Shown piece after piece: positions 9,595-18,532 of a stretch of DNA of 64,000 bases (positions within the stretch are counted from its first letter, which is position 1; the number at the start of each line of letters is the position of its first letter). The notes beneath the pieces were generated by a model, which did not search any database, was not told where the DNA came from, and worked only from the letters and a program-made list of their open reading frames with translations. A program made the position numbers and the translations under genes. Source of the stretch: Roseibium salinum. GTDB lineage: Bacteria; Pseudomonadota; Alphaproteobacteria; Rhizobiales; Stappiaceae. The stretch spans positions 1 to 64,000 of the forward strand of contig NZ_JAPEVI010000003.1 in NCBI RefSeq assembly GCF_026240905.1. Reading direction: 5' to 3'.

Positions 9595-9873
9595 CTAGGA
9601 CTTGTCCTCGCCGGATACCGTTTCAAGCATGTCGGTTACCATCTCGTAGCGGACCTGCATGCACAAGTCGCGGGCCCTGTTAAAGAAGGTCTTGTCGGCC
9701 TGGGCCACCGCACCGTCCTCAGTCTTGACGCTGTTCTCCACTTTCGTGACGGTGCGCATGCAGTCGCGAACCGAATTGTACGATTTTTCCTGGCCGGTGG
9801 CCTGGGCTGCGAAGAACGATGTCGCCAGAACGGTTATCAAAAGCGGCGTAATCTTCTGGGATTGGAAACTCAC
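9595..9873 (-). CDS. Small secreted protein of unknown function
   Basis: A 92-residue protein with a signal peptide (FQSQKITPLLITVLATSFF, cleavage near AQATG) and a mature part of about 65 residues with two cysteines (DCMRTV and DLCMQV), so a single disulfide in the periplasm is possible. I recognise no family. The longer open frame upstream is ignored because AGGAG lies 7-8 bases before a GTG at 9873 that begins directly with the signal peptide. It is isolated: the symporter converges on it, and about 520 bases without a clear gene lie upstream. Confidence 0.7.
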   Translation of the reverse strand: MSFQSQKITPLLITVLATSFFAAQATGQEKSYNSVRDCMRTVTKVENSVKTEDGAVAQADKTFFNRARDLCMQVRYEMVTDMLETVSGEDKS

Positions 9874-10399
9874 GGGTTTCTCCTGATTCAGCTGATGACT
9901 TGTATGTCTGAGAGTGAACCGTTTTCGTCCTTCGTGGGATCGAGGTCCTGTCGCAGACGATCGGCGTTGCTTCCAGCGCAGGCAGACAAGCAGGCGATGC
10001 AACGCTGGTTTCGTGCAAAATGCACGGGCGGACCGACCACATCCGGTCACTCCGAGGTCGCCTTATGCTGACGGCGAGCGAGTTTGCAAATAAACGCGGT
10101 CGGCAGATCACTGATATGTATATCGCCGTAGAACTGGTTTCGTCAAATCAGGATATGTTGAACAAGTTGATGATCCGATTGTTATGTGATTGCTTTCCAA
10201 GTCAAAATAAAAAATTCAGATATGTTATTTCTTGCTTCTCGCCAATGTGGGCTGATTTTGGGTAGGCAGTTGAGTTCTTGTCCAGTTCACCCTGGTGTTC
10301 ACGCAAATCAACTACCTCTGGCGCTGAAAACAGCCTGAACATGTCTGGTCCGATCGCAATCGGCACAGCCGTCAACTCGATCAAATCTACCCGCGTAGC
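9874..10399. other. Gap without a supported gene
   Basis: The middle part (about 10090-10330) is clearly more AT-rich than its surroundings. An open frame ending at 10265 on the plus strand could encode about 50-80 residues but has no ribosome-binding site and no recognisable features. It looks like a decayed or foreign fragment. The stretch next to 9873 probably contains the promoter of the small secreted protein gene. Confidence 0.5.
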
Positions 10400-10978
10400 C
10401 TAACCAAGCTTCCCGTGCGTCCAGTGTTTCCGGCACAGCGGTACGTAGCGCTCGTTGCCGCCGATCACCACCTGGTCGCCTTCCTCGACAATGCGGCCTT
10501 CGGCGTCCAGGCGCGCGACCATGGTGGCCTTGCGGCCGCACCAGCAGATCGTCTTGATTTCCTTCAGGTTGTCGGCGAGGGCCAGGAGGGCGGCGCTGCC
10601 TGGGAAGAGCTTTCCCTGGAAATCGGTCCTGAGGCCGAAACACATCACCGGAATGCGAAGCTGATCGGCGACTTTGGCGAGCTGCCAGACCTGGCTTTCC
10701 GTCAGGAACTGCGCCTCGTCGACAAAGACGGCATCGACGGGTTTGGAGTGATGCGATCCGCGAACATGTTCGTAGATGTCGTCCTGGGCGGCGAAGATGT
10801 CGGCATCCGCAGACAGCCCGATCCGTGAGGCGATCCGGCCCTTGCCGCCGCGGTCGTCGAATGCGGCAATCAGCAGGAGCGCGTTCATGCCGCGTTCCTT
10901 GTAGTTGTAGGCGGCCTGCAGCAACACGGTCGACTTGCCGGCGTTCATGGAGGAGTAGTTGAAATAGAGCTTGGCCAT
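10400..10978 (-). CDS. tdk: Thymidine kinase
   Basis: Thymidine kinase phosphorylates thymidine to dTMP in the salvage pathway. The 192-residue length fits type II enzymes. The P-loop SSMNAGKST, the Walker B-like AVFVDEAQFL, and the zinc-ribbon cysteines (CWCGRKA and a late LCRKHW) are all present, with FGLRTDFQGKLFPGS of the lasso region. The ATG at 10978, directly followed by AKLYFNYSS, is the family start, preceded by AGGA; the frame is open 28 codons further but that part is not conserved. It is monocistronic between an AT-rich gap and the EEP gene on the same strand. Confidence 0.95.
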   Translation of the reverse strand: MAKLYFNYSSMNAGKSTVLLQAAYNYKERGMNALLLIAAFDDRGGKGRIASRIGLSADADIFAAQDDIYEHVRGSHHSKPVDAVFVDEAQFLTESQVWQLAKVADQLRIPVMCFGLRTDFQGKLFPGSAALLALADNLKEIKTICWCGRKATMVARLDAEGRIVEEGDQVVIGGNERYVPLCRKHWTHGKLG

Positions 10979-11065
10979 GCGTCCTGATCGGGAATCGGTA
11001 AAAACTGGGCGCAGTGTTTCCAATCCGCCCGGCAGGCTCAAACAGCCTGGGGTTGAAGTCACAGG

Positions 11066-11139
11066 CTAGAGTATCCGCCTTGCTCAGGAACGACCGGAAA
11101 TGGGCGCCATCCCTTCCTTGACCAAGAGGGATACTCTAG
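11066..11139. repeat. Perfect 11-bp inverted repeat flanking the EEP stop codon
   Basis: CTAGAGTATCC at 11066-11076 is repeated as its exact reverse complement at 11129-11139, 52 bases apart, in the gap between tdk and the EEP gene. The second arm overlaps the EEP stop codon (11136-11138). The role is unknown; a long-stem terminator for the upstream EEP gene or a protein-binding pair are options. Confidence 0.5.
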
Positions 11140-12302
11140 TCGACAGATTCGCCCGTCTCCGGGTCCGCCGGAGATTGCGGGTCAGGATCGGCGGCCGGCT
11201 GCTGGACGTCTTCCAGTGCAAGTTCGACGATGAGCGGCAGGTGATCCGAGCCGATATGCGGGCCGAGCGAGACATCGGTCACCTGAACGCCGCCGGAGAC
11301 GGCAAACTGGTCGACGGGAGCCCCCAGAATCCAGTGCAGGCGATAATGGAAGAAGAACCGCGTGGTCTGCGGAAAACCGCCGGGATAAGCGGTGCTAAGG
11401 CCGTTTTCTTCCAGCGTTTGCTGAAAACGTGCGGACCACGGCGCGCTGTTCCAATCTCCGATGGCCAGAATGTTGCCGGAGTTTTCAGTCTGAAGGCTCC
11501 GGACGAGCCGGTCGACTTCATCGAAATAGCGGCGCTTGTTCTTCCAGCGGCTCTCGCTTCTCGGGCTGTCCGGATGAATGGCCACGAGGTGCAGCGGCTT
11601 TGCGCCGGTGTCGAGGGTGAGCGCGAGCAGTTCCCGGTCCGCGTCGTAATAGACAGTGGAACCCGATGGCAGCTCGCCCTGGATGACCCTCGAGTCCTCC
11701 TTCAGGACGGGAAAGCGCGAGTAGACGACAAGGCCGCCAAGCTCACCGATTTTCAGATGGGCCGGGAAACCGTTCTTCCCCGCGCCGCCTGCGGGCAGGC
11801 CGAGCCGTTCCCAGCGCAATTTCTGCAGACCCCAGAGCACTTCCTGCATGACGACGACATCAGGGTTTTCTCTTTCGAGAAACGCCTGCAGGACCGCGTC
11901 GCCCAGGAACAGATGCTCGATGTTGATGGAGATGACCTTGACCGGACGTCTGCCCTCCTGCTGCGCAGCCGTATCGACCGTATTGGCCATCGTGCGCGCC
12001 GCAGTCAGTCCGGCAAGGCCGAGAAAGGCGAGGAAGGCGCAGAACCAGAGTGTCCTGTAGAGCATGGCAAAGCGGTGGCGGAGCAGGAGCCCGACGGCTC
12101 CGGCAAGGCATCCGGCAAGCCCGGCCGCCAGAAACTGCCTCAAAAAGAAGCTCATGTTGTCCGCAACCCAGTAGTCCGGCGCGGCAAAACTCATCAGCCC
12201 AAAGGCGGAAACCGCCAATGCGCCAAGACATCCGCACCAGCAGACGAGGGACAACAGCGAGACGAGCAGGGGACGCCGGGGGCGGGAACTTCGGAACAGC
12301 AT
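11136..12302 (-). CDS. Membrane-anchored endonuclease/exonuclease/phosphatase-family protein
   Basis: A 388-residue protein with three N-terminal membrane helices (about residues 12-110), then an EEP-fold hydrolase domain. Motifs of the superfamily are visible: INIEHLF with the first Asn, VVMQEV with the metal-binding Glu, HPDSPRSES, GDWNSAPWS and the terminal GSDHLPLIVEL. Such proteins cut phosphodiester or phosphomonoester bonds in lipids, nucleotides or nucleic acids; the substrate is not evident. The catalytic domain most likely faces the periplasm given the helix count, but this is inference. It lies downstream of uvrC on the same strand with a 134-base gap. Confidence 0.85.
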   Translation of the reverse strand: MLFRSSRPRRPLLVSLLSLVCWCGCLGALAVSAFGLMSFAAPDYWVADNMSFFLRQFLAAGLAGCLAGAVGLLLRHRFAMLYRTLWFCAFLAFLGLAGLTAARTMANTVDTAAQQEGRRPVKVISINIEHLFLGDAVLQAFLERENPDVVVMQEVLWGLQKLRWERLGLPAGGAGKNGFPAHLKIGELGGLVVYSRFPVLKEDSRVIQGELPSGSTVYYDADRELLALTLDTGAKPLHLVAIHPDSPRSESRWKNKRRYFDEVDRLVRSLQTENSGNILAIGDWNSAPWSARFQQTLEENGLSTAYPGGFPQTTRFFFHYRLHWILGAPVDQFAVSGGVQVTDVSLGPHIGSDHLPLIVELALEDVQQPAADPDPQSPADPETGESVD

Positions 12303-12436
12303 TCAATGGCAATATTCAGTTGCAGGGGCTGAGCGCAGCCATAGCACACTCTGGATGCAACTGCCCGGGGAATCTGTGCGGACGGATCGTGCCCGGTGAC
12401 AGGCGGGACCGAGCAGCGCCGCGAACATTCCCCGGC

Positions 12437-14425
12437 CTATTCGTGAAAGTGGTCGTAGACCAGCTTTGCGATGGCCTCCGAAATACCGGGCACAGCGGCA
12501 AGGTCTTCCATGCCGGCCCGGGAGACGGCCTTGGCGGTGCCGAAATGGCGCAGCAGCGCCTTCTTGCGCGTGGGGCCGATGCCGGCGATCTCGTCCAGCG
12601 GGTTCCTGGCGATGTCCTTCTTGCGGCGGGCTCGGTGGCTGCCGATGGCGAAGCGGTGGGCTTCGTCGCGCAGGCGCTGGACGAAATAGAGCACCGGGTC
12701 ACGTTCGGGAAGCATGATGGACGGGCGGCCGGGCATGAAGAATTTCTCCCGGCCCGCATCCCGGTCCGGACCCTTTGCAATGCCGACAAGGGGCACGTCC
12801 GTGATGCCCAGGCCTTCCAGCGTTTCGCGCGCAGCCGTAAGCTGCCCCTGGCCGCCGTCGATCAGCACCAGGTCTGGCCAGGCGGGCATGTCGCCGGCCG
12901 CCGGAGCCGCCTCCTGGCCGCCGTCCTCGAGGGTTTCGGGATCCGGCTCTTCCGCGGGGGCGGGCGGTTCCTCGCGGGCATGCTCCTTGAGCAGGCGAGA
13001 GAAACGGCGGGTCAGCACCTCGCGCATCATGCCGTAGTCGTCACCGGGTACGAGCTCCTCGGATTTGATGTTGAACTTCCGGTACTGGCCCTTGGCAAAG
13101 CCTTCCACGCCGGCGACGATCATGCCGCCGACCGCGTTGGTGCCCATGATATGGGAGTTGTCGTAGACCTCGATACGGCGCGGAGCTTCTTCAAGGCCAA
13201 AGGCTTCGGCAACGCCCTTGAGGAGCCGGGCCTGACTGGAGGTTTCGGCGAGGCGGCGGCCGAGGGCCTCGCGCGCATTGGTGAGCGCGTGGTCCACCAG
13301 GTCCTTCTTCTCGCCGCGCTTCGGCGTTGCAACCTCGACCTTGCGGCCGGTCCGCTCGCTGAGAGCCAGCGCGAGCAGGTCCTGCTCGGCGATTTCGTGA
13401 GAGAGGAGTATCTGTTTGGGGGCCGGTTTGTCGTCATAGAACTGGGCGAGGAAGCTCTCCAGAATGTCGGCTTCCTCCAGGGACTTGTCGGCTTTCGGGA
13501 AATAGGCCCGGTTGCCCCAGTTCTGGCGTGTGCGGAAGAAGAACACCTGCACGCAGGTCTGTCCGCCCTCCTGATGTATTGCGAAGACGTCGGCTTCTTC
13601 CACCGATTGCGGATTGATGCCCTGATGAGACTGGATGTGCGACAGAGCCGTCAGGCGGTCCCGGTAAATGGCGGCCCGCTCGAATTCCAGGTTCGAGGAA
13701 GCCGCTTCCATCTGCTGGGCGAGCTGTTTCTTGATCAGCTGGCTGCGGCCGGACAGGAACGCCTTGGCTTCCGAAACGAGGCCGGCATAGTCGTCAGGGT
13801 CGATTTCGCCGGTACACGGGCCGGCGCAGCGCTTGATCTGGTATTGCAGGCACGGACGGGTCCGGTTCTCGTAGTAGCTGTCCGAACAGGTCCTGATCAG
13901 AAAGGCCTTCTGCAGGGCGTTGATCGTCCTGTCCACCGCGCCGGCGGATGCGAAGGGGCCGAAATATTCGCCCTTGCGCTTGCGCGCGCCGCGGTGCTTG
14001 ACGATCGCCGGTGAGGCGTGGTCGCCGGTCACCAGAATATAGGGAAAGGACTTGTCGTCGCGCAGCAGGACGTTGAAGCGCGGGCGCAGCCTCTTGATCA
14101 GGTTGGCTTCCAGCAGCAGGGCTTCCGTTTCCGTCTGGGTGACGACGAATTCCATGGCCGCCGTCGACAGGATCATGCGCATGATCCGGTTGGACTGACC
14201 CTGCAGGCGCGTGTAGCTGGTCACCCGCTTTTTCAGGCTCCGTGCCTTGCCGACGTAAAGAACCTCGCCGTTCTCATCCAGCATCCGGTAGACGCCGGGC
14301 CCGTTGGGCAGGCGTTTCACCTCGTCGGCGATCACGTCCACCCCCTTCTTCACGGGAGCGGTCTCGCGGGCGGCCGTTTCATTGACTGGGTTTTGAGAAT
14401 CGGAGCTGTCCTGCATGACAGTCAT
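12437..14425 (-). CDS. uvrC: Excinuclease ABC subunit C
   Basis: UvrC makes both incisions in nucleotide excision repair. At 662 residues it is full length. The GIY-YIG nuclease (about 40-120) has [21 protein letters not shown] cysteine cluster follows ([13 protein letters not shown], then KRCAGPC), the spacing that holds a 4Fe-4S cluster in UvrC. A UVR segment that contacts UvrB comes next (about 225-260), then the RNase H-like 3' half with [17 protein letters not shown], and C-terminal helix-hairpin-helix repeats with [17 protein letters not shown]. The partner uvrB is at 31.5 kb. In many Rhizobiales pgsA follows immediately; here an EEP gene does. No good ribosome-binding site precedes the ATG at 14425, and the in-frame ATG at the fourth codon is an alternative. 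Confidence 0.97.
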   Translation of the reverse strand: MTVMQDSSDSQNPVNETAARETAPVKKGVDVIADEVKRLPNGPGVYRMLDENGEVLYVGKARSLKKRVTSYTRLQGQSNRIMRMILSTAAMEFVVTQTETEALLLEANLIKRLRPRFNVLLRDDKSFPYILVTGDHASPAIVKHRGARKRKGEYFGPFASAGAVDRTINALQKAFLIRTCSDSYYENRTRPCLQYQIKRCAGPCTGEIDPDDYAGLVSEAKAFLSGRSQLIKKQLAQQMEAASSNLEFERAAIYRDRLTALSHIQSHQGINPQSVEEADVFAIHQEGGQTCVQVFFFRTRQNWGNRAYFPKADKSLEEADILESFLAQFYDDKPAPKQILLSHEIAEQDLLALALSERTGRKVEVATPKRGEKKDLVDHALTNAREALGRRLAETSSQARLLKGVAEAFGLEEAPRRIEVYDNSHIMGTNAVGGMIVAGVEGFAKGQYRKFNIKSEELVPGDDYGMMREVLTRRFSRLLKEHAREEPPAPAEEPDPETLEDGGQEAAPAAGDMPAWPDLVLIDGGQGQLTAARETLEGLGITDVPLVGIAKGPDRDAGREKFFMPGRPSIMLPERDPVLYFVQRLRDEAHRFAIGSHRARRKKDIARNPLDEIAGIGPTRKKALLRHFGTAKAVSRAGMEDLAAVPGISEAIAKLVYDHFHE

Positions 14426-14499
14426 TTAAGCGCGTATTGCATCCGGGGAAAGAGGGGCGGCTGCACTCGTTGCGGCCGGTTCAGGGTACGGACCCCGGG

Positions 14500-15516
14500 T
14501 CAGACGACCTTTCCGAGCATGTAGACCGAGGCGATGTAGGTGCAATAAGCCACAGTCATGGCAAGGCCGGCCATCTTGCCGAGGCAGATGCGGAATCCGG
14601 CAAGCGCGGTGAGCAGCAGCGCACATGCCAGCATCACCCATATGTCGAAATTCATCACTTCCGGCGGGACATCGATCGGCACGACAACGGCGGTGATGCC
14701 GATGATCGCCAGGAGGTTGAAGATATTGGAGCCGATGACGTTGCCGATCGCCACTGCACCATGCTGGCGTATGGCGGCCATCAGCGTGGTTGCGAGTTCC
14801 GGCAGCGAGGTGCCGAGCGCGATGACGGTGAGGCCGATGACGGCCTCGCTGACGCCCCAGGCCGATGCGATCGAGGTGGCCCCGCTGATGGTGAAATGCG
14901 CGCCAAGCGGTAGGCCGACGAGACCAAGCAGGACATAGACGACCGCAATCCAGGCGGACTCGGGAACGTCTTCCACGTCCTCCAGGATCCCATCGTCTCC
15001 TTCCAGTTCGTTCACGGCCACCGCAGCGCCGGCCGCGGCGGCTGCAATGCCCTTCTGTTCCCTGCGGTGATTGCGGGCGACCATGGCGGAAGCGCCCAGG
15101 AAGAGACCGAGGAGAGCCAGAAGAACGACGCCACCGGCCAGGCCGATGGGGGTGAGAAAGCACAGGGCGATGAAGACGAGGGTCACGGCCACCATGAAGA
15201 CCGCGTTGCGCGTGGCGCCGTTTTCGCCGCAAGGGGTTGCCGCGATCAGCGCAGGCAGGCCGAGCACCGCCAGGACGTTGGCGATATTGGAGCCGACCAC
15301 GTTGCCTATGGCAATGCCGCCCGAACCGCTGAGGGCGGCCTTCAGCGAAATCACCAGCTCCGGGGCGGACGTTCCGAAGGCAACGATGGTCAGGCCGATG
15401 ATGAGGTTGGGAACTCCCAGGCGTTGAGCGATCCCCACAGACCCCCTGACCAAGACATCACCGGCGATAATCAGAACAACCAATCCGCCTGCGAGGCTTA
15501 AGTAGTCAAAGAGCAT
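14500..15516 (-). CDS. Calcium/sodium antiporter (CaCA family)
   Basis: An inner-membrane exchanger of 338 residues that extrudes Ca2+ in exchange for Na+. Two homologous halves each carry the alpha-repeat: GTSAPELVISLKAALSGSGG with GNVVGSNIANVL in the first, and GTSLPELATTLMAAI with GNVIGSNIFNLLAI in the second. The acidic residues inside these repeats bind cations. A hydrophilic loop in the middle (about 165-190) separates the halves. It is on the same strand as uvrC, 74 bases upstream, and may be cotranscribed with it. Confidence 0.95.
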   Translation of the reverse strand: MLFDYLSLAGGLVVLIIAGDVLVRGSVGIAQRLGVPNLIIGLTIVAFGTSAPELVISLKAALSGSGGIAIGNVVGSNIANVLAVLGLPALIAATPCGENGATRNAVFMVAVTLVFIALCFLTPIGLAGGVVLLALLGLFLGASAMVARNHRREQKGIAAAAAGAAVAVNELEGDDGILEDVEDVPESAWIAVVYVLLGLVGLPLGAHFTISGATSIASAWGVSEAVIGLTVIALGTSLPELATTLMAAIRQHGAVAIGNVIGSNIFNLLAIIGITAVVVPIDVPPEVMNFDIWVMLACALLLTALAGFRICLGKMAGLAMTVAYCTYIASVYMLGKVV

Positions 15517-15882
15517 TTATGATTTCCGGTTCGGCCGAATTGTGATCGTCGAGCGCTTTGCCTGGAGGAGGACGGATTGCACCCGGGCGCCTTATACGCA
15601 ATAGATTGGTATGGGGGAAGCCGGGTGCAAGCACCTTTTGCCTGACAGGCCCGAATGGCCCGGCGGCGTTGCAAATTGCAATTTTATTAAAAGGCCATTC
15701 ATCCTGTCAGAATATTGCCGCCTTTTGTCATCAAAACTCCCAATTCTAAATTCCGATCCGCCACAAACACGGTCCATACCATTGTGTGGGAGTGTGGGGA
15801 CGCGGCTATGTGCGTCCAACTCATTACTGGCCAAGTCCCTTGGCCATCTCAGTTTGAATTAAGTGGATCTGGAGTATCTAAG
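15517..15882. other. Intergenic region upstream of outer-membrane protein gene
   Basis: This divergent spacer contains the promoters of the Ca2+ exchanger and the porin-like gene. A 10-bp inverted repeat (TTGCACCCGG at 15577 and its complement at 15621) encloses 34 bases. An AT-rich tract follows at 15672-15745. A frame in phase with the porin gene is open upstream but carries no signal peptide, so it is treated as untranslated leader. Confidence 0.5.
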
Positions 15883-16548
15883 ATGAAACGTCTTGCACTT
15901 GCAGGCTTGGTATTGACGGCCGGAGCAGTTCCTGTCTGGGCTGCGGATCTGCCGCAATCGCCGGCACCTGGCAGCTATGAGGTTGTTCCGGCCCCACAAC
16001 AGACCATTGACTGGACCGGCATTTATCTGGGTGCCAATCTCGGCTGGGCCTTCGGCAATTTCGAAAACCGCTCGGGCGGCATCTCCGACCTGGACGTCAG
16101 CACCAACGGCGTCACCGGCGGGCTTTATACCGGCTACAACTACCAGATAACGCCGAATGTCGTCGTCGGTGCGGAAGCCGACTTCAGCCTGACCGACCTG
16201 GAAGACAGCACGACCAGCGGCGGCCTGACCGTTCAGTCCAAGTCGGACTGGAACTCCAATATCCGCGCACGGTTGGGTTACACGTTCGACCGGTACATGA
16301 TCTACGGCGCCGGTGGTCTCGCACTGGCCGATGTTGAAGTCAACGGCAACGGCGACAGCGACAGCAAGACGGCTCTCGGCTGGACGTTGGGCGCCGGTGG
16401 TGAGGCTGCAATCACCAACAATGTCAGCGCAAAGCTTGAGTATGTGTATCAGGACTTTGGCGAAGAAGACTTCAACCTGAACGGCACGGCCGTAAGCTCG
16501 AACTTCAGCAATTCCCAGGTTCGCTTCGGTCTCGGCTACAAATTCTGA
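15883..16548 (+). CDS. Outer-membrane beta-barrel protein (Omp25/RopB-like)
   Basis: A 221-residue outer-membrane protein. The signal peptide (MKRLALAGLVLTAGAVPVW, cleavage after AA) is followed by a linker and an eight-stranded-type barrel with WTGIYLGANLGWAFG, GLYTGYNYQ, RARLGYTFDRYMIYGAGG and a terminal strand ending in FGLGYKF, whose C-terminal Phe is the BAM recognition residue. This is the pattern of rhizobial Omp25/31 and RopB proteins, which contribute to envelope integrity. The ATG at 15883 was chosen because GGAG lies 8 bases before it and the signal peptide begins there. A strong terminator follows. Confidence 0.9.
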   Translation: MKRLALAGLVLTAGAVPVWAADLPQSPAPGSYEVVPAPQQTIDWTGIYLGANLGWAFGNFENRSGGISDLDVSTNGVTGGLYTGYNYQITPNVVVGAEADFSLTDLEDSTTSGGLTVQSKSDWNSNIRARLGYTFDRYMIYGAGGLALADVEVNGNGDSDSKTALGWTLGAGGEAAITNNVSAKLEYVYQDFGEEDFNLNGTAVSSNFSNSQVRFGLGYKF

Positions 16549-16573
16549 TTGGACGAATGTCCCTCGTGAAATC

Positions 16574-16604
16574 AACCCGGCGCCGCAAGGCGCCGGGTTT
16601 TTTC
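16574..16604 (+). terminator. Rho-independent terminator after the porin-like gene
   Basis: A perfect 11-bp stem (AACCCGGCGCC and complement) with a GCAA tetraloop is followed by a run of T residues. It ends just before the stop codon of the convergent GST gene. Confidence 0.9.
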
Positions 16605-16612
16605 TTTCCAGC

Positions 16613-17263
16613 CTACTGCAGCGGGGCGGGGGCATTGTCCGGCAGGGGCGCCGGCGGCTGTCTGGTGGCCGTGTAGAGCGGAACACAGGCCTCGAAGGCG
16701 TCGAGCCAGGCAACCAGCCTGGGGTGGTCGCCGCGCCACTCGCCGCCAAAGCGCAGGTCCAGGTATCCCAGAGCGCAGGCGAGGGTGATCATGCCGGCGT
16801 CGACGTCCTTGTCGCTCGAGGGAACCGGAGGCGTGTCGGCTTCGAAATGGGCAAGGCCACGATCGACCTTGGCTGCCTGATAGGCGTCCCAGGCGGGGTC
16901 CCGGTATTTCGGTTCCTTGAACCGCTTCTCATAGACCCGCAGCAGGGCCGCATCCATGATGCCGTCCGCGAGCGCCTGGTCGCGCAGCACTGCAAACCGG
17001 GCCTCGCCGGCCGGAATGAGCCTGCCGCCGCCGGCCAGGAAATCGAGATATTCGACGATCACCGCGCTGTCGTAAAGCACATCGCCGTTTTCGAGGATCA
17101 GGGCCGGTATCTTTCCGAGCGGATTCTGACCGCGCAGGCTGTCGGACGGATCGGCCGTGTTTGCGTCCACGACTTCAATCCGGTCCTTGAGTCCCAGGAT
17201 GGCCATGGCGATTTTCACCTTGCGGCCGAAAGGCGAGGGTGGAGACGAGCGCAGTTTCGTCAT
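16613..17263 (-). CDS. Glutathione S-transferase
   Basis: A cytoplasmic GST of 216 residues. The thioredoxin-like N-terminal domain has the active-site region SSPPSPFGRKVKIA, the cis-Pro segment LGKIPALILENG and the glutathione-binding YDSAVIVEYLD. The helical C-terminal domain follows (about 90-200). The presence of SPFGRK near the N-terminus is typical of GSTs that use Ser. The start at 17263 is set by GGAG upstream and the conserved beginning TKLRSSP; a longer frame upstream overlaps the RNase T2 gene. The detoxified substrate is unknown. Confidence 0.9.
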   Translation of the reverse strand: MTKLRSSPPSPFGRKVKIAMAILGLKDRIEVVDANTADPSDSLRGQNPLGKIPALILENGDVLYDSAVIVEYLDFLAGGGRLIPAGEARFAVLRDQALADGIMDAALLRVYEKRFKEPKYRDPAWDAYQAAKVDRGLAHFEADTPPVPSSDKDVDAGMITLACALGYLDLRFGGEWRGDHPRLVAWLDAFEACVPLYTATRQPPAPLPDNAPAPLQ

Positions 17264-17304
17264 GATCCTAACTCCAGGCAGAGGGAATTCGGGTGCGCCG
17301 GTTG

Positions 17305-17961
17305 CTAGCGGGCAACCGGTGGGGGAACGGCGAGGCTGGCGGCCCGGCATGCGGCGCGATCGACGGAGGGACAGGATCTGAACGCCAGGTCCCTGGTCAG
17401 GCAAATACGGACCTCCTCCAGTTCACCGTCAACGCAGGAGACGGCCATGGCATCGTCCTCCAGGCCCGGATTGGCGAGGCGGAACGCCCGTTCGACCGTG
17501 GCCGGACTGGCCTTGCCGCGGGTTTCCAAGGCTGAAAACACGCCTGGAATGGCGATTTTCTCGAAAGCCTTGCGGGTCAGCGAGAAATAATCCTGCGGGT
17601 CGAGACCGGAGCAGGTGCCGTGCTTGCGCCATTGGTGGAAGACAAGGCCGTGGCTCGGCATGATGTCCTCCATGTCGACCGCGATCTGACGGTCAATGCG
17701 CTGCGGTGGGCCCTCACAGGATTCCGGGTAGCCTCTTTCATATTGCGGCCAAAGGCCGTGGACGATGAAGCGGAAGGGTTCGTGCACGCCACATTGGTAG
17801 CGGCTGGCGTCCTCGCCCTCCTGTTTGCAGTAGGTCGGCGACCAGGAAAGCGACAGAACATAGAAGTCGAAGTCGCCGGGCTGATCCGCCAGGACCGGCG
17901 CGGAAAACACGGACATCAGAAGGCCGACAGCCAGTCTCCATGCGCGGCTCGCTAATGCCAT
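17305..17961 (-). CDS. Ribonuclease T2 family protein
   Basis: A 218-residue secreted protein with a signal peptide (about 1-25, ending PVLA). RNase T2 enzymes cut single-stranded RNA through 2',3'-cyclic phosphates, in the periplasm or outside. The first active-site block FIVHGLWPQY with His68 is intact. The second block reads HQWRKHGTC, with His114 and Lys113 present but Gln110 where most family members have Glu. That Glu normally stabilises the transition state, so activity may be reduced or the exchange may be tolerated in this subgroup. Eight cysteines could form the usual disulfides. A secreted protein of unknown function lies 27 bases upstream on the same strand. Confidence 0.92.
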   Translation of the reverse strand: MALASRAWRLAVGLLMSVFSAPVLADQPGDFDFYVLSLSWSPTYCKQEGEDASRYQCGVHEPFRFIVHGLWPQYERGYPESCEGPPQRIDRQIAVDMEDIMPSHGLVFHQWRKHGTCSGLDPQDYFSLTRKAFEKIAIPGVFSALETRGKASPATVERAFRLANPGLEDDAMAVSCVDGELEEVRICLTRDLAFRSCPSVDRAACRAASLAVPPPVAR

Positions 17962-17988
17962 CGAAAGGACCTTCCGGAATATATGTGC

Positions 17989-18435
17989 TTAGTGCGGCCG
18001 CGTGGTGCTGCAATGCGCGCCATAGACCCGCCACTTGTCGAGCGGCGCCAGACAGGCCTCCACATTCCAGCTCACGCCGACAAAGCCGGCATGTTCCTCG
18101 ACCAGGTAGTGCACGGACTGGTAGCTGCCGTCGGAAAGGCTGGCCTTGCCGCGGCAATAGCGGCGTGCCACAGGGCTGATGCCGTTTATCTGGTAGCCGA
18201 CTTCCTGAACCTGATCGATGCCGAGAATGGTGCGCCCGCCGTAATAATCCTTGCGAGCTCTGGCAACGGATCCGGCAACGGCGCTTTGCACGGAAGCGGC
18301 AGTGCATTCCGGCAGGCGGTTTTCACCAGCAAAGGAAAAGTAGACGCGGTCGTCCCGGGCCGAAGCCGGGGCGGAAAGAGCGGCAGAGAGGATCAGTGCG
18401 GACAGAAACAGGCTGGCGGAACGGGCAAGATGCAC
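17989..18435 (-). CDS. Secreted protein of unknown function upstream of RNase T2
   Basis: A 148-residue protein with a signal peptide (HLARSASLFLSALILSAALS, cleavage near ASA) and four cysteines in the mature part (PECTAA, RRYCRG, VEACLA, AHCST), suggesting two disulfides. I recognise no family. GGAG is 8 bases before a GTG at 18435 and the signal peptide begins there, so the longer open frame is not used. The 27-base gap to the RNase T2 gene implies one operon, and both products are exported, so a role with the nuclease (partner, inhibitor or chaperone) is possible but not shown. Confidence 0.7.
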   Translation of the reverse strand: MHLARSASLFLSALILSAALSAPASARDDRVYFSFAGENRLPECTAASVQSAVAGSVARARKDYYGGRTILGIDQVQEVGYQINGISPVARRYCRGKASLSDGSYQSVHYLVEEHAGFVGVSWNVEACLAPLDKWRVYGAHCSTTRPH

Positions 18436-18532
18436 GACAAGATCTCCGGTATGCAAACTGTGACGATGACGATGCGGGAGGCCGGTCCGGAGGTCAAGCG
18501 CTGATCCCCGCAAAAATTGACATGGTGTGCCG

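Noticed and set aside
10020..10265. Plus-strand frame of 81 codons in the AT-rich gap
   Set aside because: No ribosome-binding site, no hydrophobic or family pattern, and composition of non-coding DNA.
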